From: Patescibacteria group bacterium
GTDB lineage: Bacteria > Patescibacteriota > Patescibacteriia > UBA2591 > UBA6264
Direction: 5' to 3'
Assembly: GCA_018896315.1 (NCBI GenBank)
Contig: JAHIMV010000091.1
Location: 1-6,488, forward strand
Length of the DNA stretch: 6,488 nucleotides
Shown here one piece after another: positions 1 to 5,043 of this stretch (within the stretch, counting starts at the first letter, position 1; the number at the start of each line of letters is the position of its first letter). A model generated the notes under the pieces. It did not search any database, was not told where the DNA came from, and worked only from the letters and a program-made list of their open reading frames with translations. Position numbers and translations under genes: made by a program.

Positions 1-1
1 A

Positions 2-652
2 ATTTTTGCTTTTAGTATTTTTGCTTTTTTAGGGGTATTTGTCTTATTTTTTCAAAAAAATCTGTTTGGAGGCCTTTTTTTTACAATTCTTGGTTTTTTA
101 CCTTTGATTTTAGTAGCTTTAATTTTTAGGCTATTGAAATCCAATAAAGTTATAGGTTTAACAAAATTTTTCCGTTTACACAAAATAAAATTTTTTCAGC
201 AAAATGGAGAAGAAAGTAATTTGGCTGAAAAAATTAAATTTATTCGTGAAGGAACAATAGCTTTTTTTCAAAAATCACCAAAGACGATTTTTTATGGCAT
301 AATTCTATCTTGTTTTAGTTTTGTGATGAGAGCGATTCAAGTTGTTATTTTTGTTCGTATTTTGGGTGAATTCATCCCTTTTACAAATGCTCTTTTAATT
401 AGAATTTTGACTTTATTTTCTGGAATGATTCCTATTCCAGCAATGTTAGGAGTCTATGAAGGAACAAATATTCTGGCTTTTCAAAGTGTTCAATTAACCG
501 CCGAAACAGGAATTAGTTTTACTTTAATGACTAGATTAATTGATTTCAGTTTTGTTTTTGTTGGTTTATTAATTATTGCTTATTATTTAACTCATCACAT
601 TTTTAAATTTTTTAATGGTAAAAATAATGTAAAAAGGAATGACGACAAATGA
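2..652 (+). CDS. UPF0104 / LPG-synthase-TM family membrane protein, 3' part
   Basis: This reading frame is open from the first bases of the window and ends at TGA 650-652, so the true start lies upstream; the TTG at 104 is only an internal leucine codon. About 216 residues are visible. They hold several hydrophobic membrane segments separated by a basic cytoplasmic stretch (around KSNKVIGL to KFIREG). The C-terminal part carries the block MIPIPAMLGVYEGTNIL followed by a TRLIDFSFVFVGLL helix. This matches the conserved PxPGGxGxxE...R pattern of the lysylphosphatidylglycerol synthase TM-domain family (YbhN/AglD-like, UPF0104). Members are flippase-like or lipid-linked glycan/aminoacyl-lipid proteins, but the exact substrate cannot be told here. 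The catalytic aminoacyl-transfer domain of full MprF is not present downstream. The gene overlaps alaS by 14 bases, suggesting co-transcription or translational coupling. Confidence 0.75.
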   Translation: MFAFSIFAFLGVFVLFFQKNLFGGLFFTILGFLPLILVALIFRLLKSNKVIGLTKFFRLHKIKFFQQNGEESNLAEKIKFIREGTIAFFQKSPKTIFYGIILSCFSFVMRAIQVVIFVRILGEFIPFTNALLIRILTLFSGMIPIPAMLGVYEGTNILAFQSVQLTAETGISFTLMTRLIDFSFVFVGLLIIAYYLTHHIFKFFNGKNNVKRNDDK

Positions 653-2513
653 AATAAGACAAAGTTTTTTAGATTTTTTTAAAAATAAATCGCATCAAAT
701 AGTTGATTCATCTTCTTTAATCCCAGCTGATCCAACTGCTCTTTTTACTTCTGCAGGAATGCAGCAATTTGTTCCTTATTTAAGTGGAGAAGCAGAACCA
801 CCCTATAATCGAGCTTGTTCAGTCCAAAAATGTTTTCGCACTTCTGATGTTGATGAAATTGGAGATGAGTTTCACCATACTTTTTTTGAAATGCTTGGAA
901 ATTGGTCATTTGGCGACTATTTTAAAGAAGAAGCTATTCAATGGGCGTTAGAATTATTAGTTGATAATTATTATTTAGAAAAAGATCGGCTTTGGGTGAC
1001 AATTTTCAAAGGAGAAAAAAACATACCTTATGATAAAGAGGCTGAGAAAATTTGGCAGAAAAATGGTATTGTTAAAAACAAGATTAAACAGTTTGGTTCA
1101 GCTGATAATTTTTGGGGACCGGTTGGTTCAACTGGGCCCTGTGGCCCTTGTTCGGAAATACATTATGATAGGGGAAAAGAATTTCAAAAAGATAAATGTA
1201 CCCTACCAAAATGCGGGCCCAATTGCGGTTGCGGTAGATTTGTGGAGATTTGGAATTTAGTCTTTATGGAATATAACACAGCAGAAAAGGGTGAGTATAA
1301 AAAATTAAAAAAGCAAAATATTGATACAGGAGCGGGATTGGAACGATTAGCTTGTGTTTTGCAAAATAAAGAATCAGATTATGAAACAGACTTGTTTTTA
1401 CCAATTATACGTGAGATTGAAAAGATTTCTCAGAAAGCAGATTTGTCTAAACAAAAATCTGGCCGTATTATTGCTGATCACATTAGAGCCATTTGTTTTT
1501 TAATTGCTGACGGAGTCTTGCCCAGTAAAGAAGATCGCGGCTATATTTTAAGAAGAATTCTTAGAAGAGCAATGAGGCACGGTCGTTTAATTGAAGCAGA
1601 AAAAGGATTTTTAATTCCTTTAGCTCAAGTAGTTATTAAACAATATCATAATATTTATCCAGAATTAAAAAACGAACAAAGCGATATTTTAACTATTATT
1701 CAAAAAGAACAAGAGAAATTTGAGAAAACTTTAAGTCAAGGTTTAAAAAAGTTCAAAAAACTTGTATCCAAGGTTTATAGTTTAAGGTCTAAGGTTATAG
1801 ATGGAAAGGATACTTTCCATCTATATGACACTTATGGATTTCCTTTAGAATTAACTAAAGAAATGGCTGAAGAGGAGGGGCTTAAAATAGACGAAAAAGC
1901 TTTTGAAAAAGAATTTGAGCATCATAGAGAAATATCACGAGCTGGGGCAAAAAAGAAATTTGGAGGAGTGGGCGAATGGGGAGACAAAGTAGCCCCTCAT
2001 CATACTGCTACCCATCTTTTACACAAAGCCTTACAACAGGTTTTAGGAGATCATGTTCAGCAAGCAGGTTCTGATTTAACCCCAGAAAGATTAAGATTTG
2101 ATTTTTCTCATTCTCAAAAAATGACTGATGAAGAAATAAAAAAAGTTGAAGAGATTGTTAATCAAAAAATAAAAGAAGAATTAGAAGTTAAAATGGAAGA
2201 AATGTCTTATGAACAAGCAACTGAGAAAGGAGCTTTAGCTTTTTTTAAAGAGAAATATCCAAAAATAGTTAAGGTTTATTCTATTGGAGGTAATTCTTTG
2301 ACAAGCTCAGAACCTCCTTTTAGTCGGGAAATTTGTGCTGGACCTCATGTAAAAAATACTAATGAAATTGGTCAGTTTAAAATTGTTAAGGAAAAAGCTA
2401 GTGGAGCGGGAATAAGAAGAATAAAGGCGGTAATAGAAAATCAAAATGGAAAAATCAAAATGGAAAATGACCCCAGTAGTAAAGCAAAGCTTACTACGGG
2501 GCAGGCACTGTAA
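639..2513 (+). CDS. alaS: Alanine--tRNA ligase, compact form
   Basis: Cytoplasmic class II synthetase charging tRNA-Ala; 624 residues against about 875 in E. coli. The start ATG 639 gives MTTNEIRQSFLDFF, matching the family N-terminus; an AGGA at 635-638 abuts the ATG and is too close to act as a normal ribosome site. Catalytic domain (1-~250): FTSAGMQQF (36-44), motif 2 with CFRTSD and HHTFFEMLGNWSFGDYF (79-95), motif 3 TGAGLERL (230-237). A four-cysteine cluster C187, C192, C196, C198 precedes RFVEIWN. The tRNA-binding region contains RGYILRRILRRAMRHG (300-315) and LYDTYGFPLELT (395-406). Editing domain: H455xxxH459 and C566-A-G-P-H570, the zinc-site residues. Missing are the GGQ-containing beta-barrel normally before HxxxH and the C-terminal DHHA1/C-Ala region; the protein ends soon after GIRRIKAVIE (591-600). 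The last 24 codons and two internal stretches look repeat-derived (see repeats). Confidence 0.96.
   Translation: MTTNEIRQSFLDFFKNKSHQIVDSSSLIPADPTALFTSAGMQQFVPYLSGEAEPPYNRACSVQKCFRTSDVDEIGDEFHHTFFEMLGNWSFGDYFKEEAIQWALELLVDNYYLEKDRLWVTIFKGEKNIPYDKEAEKIWQKNGIVKNKIKQFGSADNFWGPVGSTGPCGPCSEIHYDRGKEFQKDKCTLPKCGPNCGCGRFVEIWNLVFMEYNTAEKGEYKKLKKQNIDTGAGLERLACVLQNKESDYETDLFLPIIREIEKISQKADLSKQKSGRIIADHIRAICFLIADGVLPSKEDRGYILRRILRRAMRHGRLIEAEKGFLIPLAQVVIKQYHNIYPELKNEQSDILTIIQKEQEKFEKTLSQGLKKFKKLVSKVYSLRSKVIDGKDTFHLYDTYGFPLELTKEMAEEEGLKIDEKAFEKEFEHHREISRAGAKKKFGGVGEWGDKVAPHHTATHLLHKALQQVLGDHVQQAGSDLTPERLRFDFSHSQKMTDEEIKKVEEIVNQKIKEELEVKMEEMSYEQATEKGALAFFKEKYPKIVKVYSIGGNSLTSSEPPFSREICAGPHVKNTNEIGQFKIVKEKASGAGIRRIKAVIENQNGKIKMENDPSSKAKLTTGQAL
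1796..1825. repeat. 13-bp inverted repeat inside alaS
   Basis: TATAGATGGAAAG at 1796-1808 is followed by a GATA loop and its exact reverse complement at 1813-1825. It encodes residues 386-396 of AlaRS, just before LYDTYGFP. Directly upstream (1769-1800) there are two similar runs, AAGGTTTATAG and AAGGTTATAG, separated by TTTAAGGTCT. Residues 376-388 look like extra sequence relative to the usual short linker before the conserved DTYGFP motif. The symmetry is directly visible; the idea that it is an inserted repeat is inference. Confidence 0.6.
2286..2317. repeat. Repeat-like in-frame insertion in the AlaRS editing domain
   Basis: GGAGGT (2286-2291) and ACCTCC (2312-2317) bracket CTTTGACAAGCTCAG (2296-2310). 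The core resembles the CTTCGACAAGCTCAG motif that I recognise as a widespread intergenic repeat in environmental bacterial genomes (from memory, not searched). It encodes residues 550-560, including NSLTSSEPP, placed between KVYSIG and FSREICAGPH. In ordinary AlaRS proteins the corresponding link to the zinc-binding cysteine motif is only a few residues, so this stretch looks inserted without disturbing the frame. Confidence 0.5.
2440..2510. repeat. Composite repeat forming the 3' end of alaS
   Basis: Two perfect tandem 14-bp units ATCAAAATGGAAAA (2440-2453, 2454-2467) are followed by a hairpin, CCCC-A-GTAGTAA (2471-2482) pairing with TTACTAC-GGGG (2491-2501), with an inner GC-AAA-GC top, and a CAGGCA tail at 2502-2507. 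The stop TAA is at 2511. Together they encode the last residues after the conserved GIRRIKAVIE. The GGGGCAGGCA tail resembles the AGGGCGGGCA tail of the hairpin inside the binding-protein gene (5087-5121), suggesting one repeat family. No U-run follows, so it does not look like a standard intrinsic terminator. Confidence 0.7.
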
Positions 2514-2615
2514 AGTTTAAAAATTTAGAATAATTTTGATATTTGATTTTTTCATTTTACATTTATAAGGTTTGTCATTTTAATTTTTGATATTTAATTT
2601 TTAATTTTAAAATGT
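2514..2615. repeat. A/T-rich repeat tract between alaS and the deacylase gene
   Basis: The 102-base gap is almost pure A/T and made of variations on TTTGATATTT and TTTTTCATTTTA. GTCATTTTAATTTTTGAT at 2574-2591 matches the reverse complement of 2454-2471 in the alaS tail at 15 of 18 positions, so the alaS end and this gap form an imperfect inverted pair around the 2471-2501 hairpin. I see no clear promoter or ribosome-binding site for the downstream gene. Confidence 0.55.
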
Positions 2616-3119
2616 ATGGCTGTCTCTAAAAAACTCCTTAATTATTTGGAGAAAAATAAAATTAAGTTCGAATTAATTGAACACCGTATTGTTTATACAG
2701 CTTGGGATTTGGTTCAAACCCTGCATTTAAAAAAGCCAGATGAGGTAGTTAAAACATTAGTTGTTAAGACTGACAAAGACCATGTTTTAGTCCTATTACC
2801 ATCGAATAAGAATTTAGATAAGGCCAAGTTTAAAAAAACAGTTAATCAGTGGAGAAAAAAACAAGGATTAAAAGCAGTTAAGAAAATTGATTTTGTTAAA
2901 GAAGCTTGGATGAAAAAGAACATTAAAGTAGGGAAGTTAGGAGTGGTTCCGCCGTTTGGTACATTATTAGGTATGCCAGTATTTGCTGATAATACTATTC
3001 TTAGCCCAGTAGAAGTGATTGTTAATGCTGGAGATTATGGCGTTTCTTTAAAGATTAAAACCAAGGACTTAATAAAGCTGGAAGAGCCAATTCAAGGTAG
3101 TTTTTCGAAGAAGAAATAA
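2616..3119 (+). CDS. YbaK/ProX-family aminoacyl-tRNA deacylase
   Basis: A 167-residue cytoplasmic protein of the YbaK/EbsC/ProX family (trans-editing enzymes that hydrolyse mischarged tRNAs such as Cys-tRNA-Pro or Ala-tRNA-Pro). Family marks: EHR near residue 22, EVVKTLVVK with the conserved lysine K46 at the position of the active-site lysine of YbaK-type enzymes, LVLLPSNKNLD (58-68), and the GxxPP loop GVVPPFG (109-115) followed by MPVFAD (120-125) and a closing NAG...DLIKL strand-helix (137-155). Length is normal for a single-domain member. The ATG at 2616 is chosen because the ATG at 2612 is out of frame; no Shine-Dalgarno sequence is visible. It follows alaS by 102 bases, which invites a role in clearing mischarged tRNA alongside this reduced AlaRS, but the substrate (Ala, Cys, Ser; tRNA-Pro or other) cannot be decided from sequence alone. 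Confidence 0.88.
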   Translation: MAVSKKLLNYLEKNKIKFELIEHRIVYTAWDLVQTLHLKKPDEVVKTLVVKTDKDHVLVLLPSNKNLDKAKFKKTVNQWRKKQGLKAVKKIDFVKEAWMKKNIKVGKLGVVPPFGTLLGMPVFADNTILSPVEVIVNAGDYGVSLKIKTKDLIKLEEPIQGSFSKKK

Positions 3120-3122
3120 AAT

Positions 3123-3226
3123 AGGTAATTAGGGATTAGGTAATTTGGGATTGGGATTTTATTAGAATAATTAGGTTAATTAGAATAATTTAGAACATTC
3201 CCATGTTACAATGTTCTAATGTTAAA
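3123..3226. repeat. Layered short repeats upstream of scpA
   Basis: The 117-base gap contains three different repeat layers in order. A 15-bp tandem pair, AGGTAATTAGGGATT (3123-3137) and AGGTAATTTGGGATT (3138-3152), differs at one base. A 12-bp repeat ATTAGAATAATT occurs at 3161-3172 and 3179-3190. Three 8-bp units follow: ATGTTACA, ATGTTCTA, ATGTTAAA (3203-3226). TTAGAACATT (3190-3199) and AATGTTCTAA (3210-3219) also form a 10-bp inverted repeat that could fold just before the scpA start. Confidence 0.7.
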
Positions 3227-3236
3227 ATGATTTGGG

Positions 3237-3929
3237 ATGTACACACTTAAGCTTGAAAAATTTCAAGGACCGTTTAATTTATTGCTTCAATTAATTGAAA
3301 AAGAAAAGTTAGATATTACAGAGGTTTCTTTATCTCAGGTGACTGATGAGTTTTTAAATTATCTTAAAAAAGTTGAACAAGTTCAGCCTTATGAGTTGGC
3401 TGATTTTTTAGAAATTGCCGCCAAGTTGATTTTGATTAAATCTAGGCTTTTAATTCCAGAATTAGTTGACGAAGAAGAGGATGGTCAAGATTTGATTAAT
3501 CAATTGAAAATTTATCAACAATATGCCCGGGTGACTAAAAGTGTTGGCAAAATAGCAAATTACCCTAAATATAGTTTTGCCCGAGAAAAAATTCCTTTGC
3601 AAATAGTGCCAGAATTTTCTTTAGAAATTAAAATTATTCCCCAAATTTTAGAAAAACATTTTAAAGAACTTTTAGGCATTCTTTTAGCTCAGGCTAAATT
3701 GGCTCAAAAAACTTTTAAATACAAGGTAATTTCTTTAAAACAAAAAATCAATGAATTAATAGAGATTTTAAAAAAACAATCACAAATTAATTTTGTTTCA
3801 TTGATTAAGAAAAGAAAAAAGCCGGAAAAAATCGTAATGTTTTTAGCGGTTTTAGAATTAATTAAAAGAAGACAAGCCTTGGTTAGCCAAACAGGCTTAT
3901 TCAAGGAAATTGTTATTACTAGGAAATAA
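3237..3929 (+). CDS. scpA: Segregation and condensation protein A
   Basis: A 230-residue kleisin subunit of the bacterial SMC-ScpAB condensin, which links the Smc heads and helps chromosome compaction and segregation. The N-terminal Smc-neck-binding domain starts with the hallmark FQGPFNLLLQLIEKEKLDI (9-27) and continues through VTDEFLNYL and ADFLEIAAKLILIKSRLL (55-72). An acidic patch (78-84) and a variable middle follow. The C-terminal winged helix that contacts the Smc head reads FLAVLELIKRRQALVSQ, about 203-219, just before the chain end. The length is slightly short for the family. The start ATG 3237 is the only one that gives the conserved N-terminus; the ATG at 3227 is out of frame. 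No clear Shine-Dalgarno sequence is seen. scpB, the usual next gene, is not in the window: the liv-type transport genes follow instead. Confidence 0.94.
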   Translation: MYTLKLEKFQGPFNLLLQLIEKEKLDITEVSLSQVTDEFLNYLKKVEQVQPYELADFLEIAAKLILIKSRLLIPELVDEEEDGQDLINQLKIYQQYARVTKSVGKIANYPKYSFAREKIPLQIVPEFSLEIKIIPQILEKHFKELLGILLAQAKLAQKTFKYKVISLKQKINELIEILKKQSQINFVSLIKKRKKPEKIVMFLAVLELIKRRQALVSQTGLFKEIVITRK

Positions 3930-3934
3930 ATTTA

Positions 3935-3945
3935 TATAATATAAT
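3935..3945 (+). promoter_or_regulatory. Possible -10 elements upstream of livH
   Basis: TATAAT occurs twice, at 3935-3940 and 3940-3945, right after the scpA stop codon and at the head of the leader shared with livM. A convincing -35 hexamer is not visible; TTGTTA at 3910-3915 is 19 bases from the first TATAAT. The call rests on the repeat of the same sequence upstream of livM. Confidence 0.4.
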
Positions 3946-3956
3946 TCGCATGTGCG

Positions 3957-3988
3957 CCCCGTATAAATCTCTGCGGGATTATACGGGG
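3957..3988. repeat. CCCC/GGGG hairpin 1 in the livH leader
   Basis: CCCCGTATAA (3957-3966) pairs perfectly with TTATACGGGG (3979-3988); an alternative pairing with one bulged A extends the stem inward through ATC/GAT. The right flank GGTAAAC resembles the GATAAAC flank after the element at 6234-6273. No T-run follows, so it is more like a dispersed palindrome than a terminator, although it may still end or pause transcription after scpA. Confidence 0.75.
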
Positions 3989-4025
3989 TAAACATTCTTG
4001 TCATTAACTTATTAAGCGCTACTTG

Positions 4026-4054
4026 CCCCGTAGGGAGCTTGCTCTCCTTCGGGG
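4026..4054. repeat. CCCC/GGGG hairpin 2 in the livH leader
   Basis: CCCCG-T-AGG-GAGC (4026-4038) pairs with GCTC-T-CCT-T-CGGGG (4041-4054), with one T/T mismatch and one bulged base around a CTTG turn. It ends directly next to the TTCGCATAC block before livH, so an mRNA starting at the proposed promoter would have this stem 15 bases before the start codon. Confidence 0.7.
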
Positions 4055-4069
4055 TTCGCATACCATACT

Positions 4070-4939
4070 ATGTTTTCTCAACTTCTTATTAATGGATTAA
4101 TTGCTGGCGCAATATATGCTTTAGTTGCTTCAGGTTTTGCTTTGATTTATTCAACTTGTAAGTTTATTCACCTTGCTCATGGTTCTACAGTGGCAATAGG
4201 GGCTTATTTCCTGTATTTGTTTTTCTCTTTAATTGGCCTTAATTTTTGGTTTGCCATAATTTTGACCATTATTTTTACAGCTGGTTTTGGTTGGTTAGTC
4301 AATAAGGTTGTTTATAATGAGTTGCGTAAACGTAAAGCCAGTAATGTTGTTTTGCTTATTGCTAGTGTGGGTCTTTTAATTTTATTTGAATCCCTAATCT
4401 TAATATTCTTTGGGGCAGATGTTAAAACAATTGGTTTTATTAAAATTGCCAAGGGTTTAGAGTTTTTAGGGGCAATCATTACCCCCTTACAAATTATTAT
4501 CATCATCTCCTCTTTAATTCTTTTTGTATTACTTTTCTTCTTTATTAAAAAAAGCAAGATTGGCAAAGCTATGCGGGCAGTGGCTGATAACAAGGATGTG
4601 GCTGAAATTGTTGGGATTTCTGCTAAAAAGATTTATGCATGGTCCTTTGTTATTGGTTCAGGTATTGCAGGAATAGGGGGTATTTTAGTAGGTTTAGAAC
4701 AGAATTTAGAGCCGACTATGGGGACTAATTTAATTATTAAAGGCTTTACCGGAGCAATTATTGGCGGAGTTGGTTCAGTCCCTGGAGCAATTTTAGGTTC
4801 TTTTCTGCTTGGTTTAGTAGAAAACTTTGGCATTTGGTTTTTGCCATCTGGCTATAAAGATGCGATTGCTTTTATTATCTTATTCATTTTCCTTATTTTA
4901 AGACCTCAAGGAATCTTAGGGAGGAGAAAAGATAAATAA
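4070..4939 (+). CDS. livH: Branched-chain amino acid-type ABC transporter permease, LivH-like
   Basis: A 289-residue integral membrane permease of the LivH family (BPD_transp_2), one of two membrane subunits of a type-I ABC importer. It starts with QLLINGLIAGAIYALVASGF (4-23), the typical first helix, followed by FIHLAHGSTVAIGAYF (32-47), the counterpart of the FNFAHG motif. Several further hydrophobic helices follow (about 58-76, 91-114, 137-160). The cytoplasmic coupling loop, which docks on the ATPase, reads KAMRAVADNKDVAEIVGISA (166-185). The C-terminal half has GSVPGAILGSFLLGLVE (235-251) and closes with LRPQGILGRR (277-286), both classic LivH features. The ATG at 4070 sits in the same ACTATG context as livM. 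The genes beyond (binding protein, LivM) confirm the system. The ligand could be branched-chain amino acids, or amides or urea as in relatives. Confidence 0.95.
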   Translation: MFSQLLINGLIAGAIYALVASGFALIYSTCKFIHLAHGSTVAIGAYFLYLFFSLIGLNFWFAIILTIIFTAGFGWLVNKVVYNELRKRKASNVVLLIASVGLLILFESLILIFFGADVKTIGFIKIAKGLEFLGAIITPLQIIIIISSLILFVLLFFFIKKSKIGKAMRAVADNKDVAEIVGISAKKIYAWSFVIGSGIAGIGGILVGLEQNLEPTMGTNLIIKGFTGAIIGGVGSVPGAILGSFLLGLVENFGIWFLPSGYKDAIAFIILFIFLILRPQGILGRRKDK

Positions 4940-4970
4940 AAAATTATATTAATTAATTTAAAAATCTATT

Positions 4971-5008
4971 CACCCCGTTAGACATTTTAAAAATAATTTC
5001 TAATGGGG
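4971..5008. repeat. CCCCGTTAGA palindrome upstream of the binding-protein gene
   Basis: CCCCGTTAGA (4973-4982) pairs with TCTAATGGGG (4999-5008) through one G-T wobble. The left arm with flanks (4971-4988) is also the perfect 18-base reverse complement of 5059-5076, inside the next gene. The two right arms have similar flanks (GGGGGACAAAA and GGGGTGGACAAAA), so there is one left arm and two right arms. No other feature is evident in the 104-base gap 4940-5043. Confidence 0.75.
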
Positions 5009-5043
5009 GACAAAAACTATTTAATCTATTAACCTTTAACACT

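Larger units (their letters stand above)
3936..4072. repeat. livH leader, long copy of the shared liv leader
   Basis: Bases 3936-3957 are identical to 6342-6363 upstream of livM over 22 positions (ATAATATAATTCGC then ATGTGCGC). The leader also ends the same way, with TTCGCATAC at 4055-4063 and ACTATG at the start codon; livH has an extra CATAC before TATG. Between these ends livH has about 97 bases where livM has 15. The extra material includes two CCCC/GGGG hairpins. No Shine-Dalgarno sequence is present. Confidence 0.75.

Noticed and set aside
104..652. Start of the first gene at TTG 104
   Set aside because: The same frame is open and strongly hydrophobic back to base 2, so 104 is an internal leucine and the gene is cut by the window edge.
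1030..1260. 76-codon reading frame inside alaS
   Set aside because: It lies in another frame of the strongly conserved alaS catalytic region and shows no family features.
3746..3806. AATCAATGA / TCATTGATT inverted repeat inside scpA
   Set aside because: Nine bases with a loop of over 40 in A/T-rich coding sequence is expected by chance.
3704..3904. 66-codon minus-strand reading frame opposite scpA
   Set aside because: It overlaps the conserved C-terminal winged helix of ScpA and has no support of its own.
3957..4054. Intrinsic terminators or a tRNA-like structure after scpA
   Set aside because: The hairpins lack a following T-run and no cloverleaf arms or anticodon stem can be formed; they fit dispersed palindromes better.
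4312..4833. Minus-strand reading frames opposite livH (4312-4593, 4633-4833)
   Set aside because: They are shadows of livH membrane-helix codons; livH is firmly supported by family motifs.
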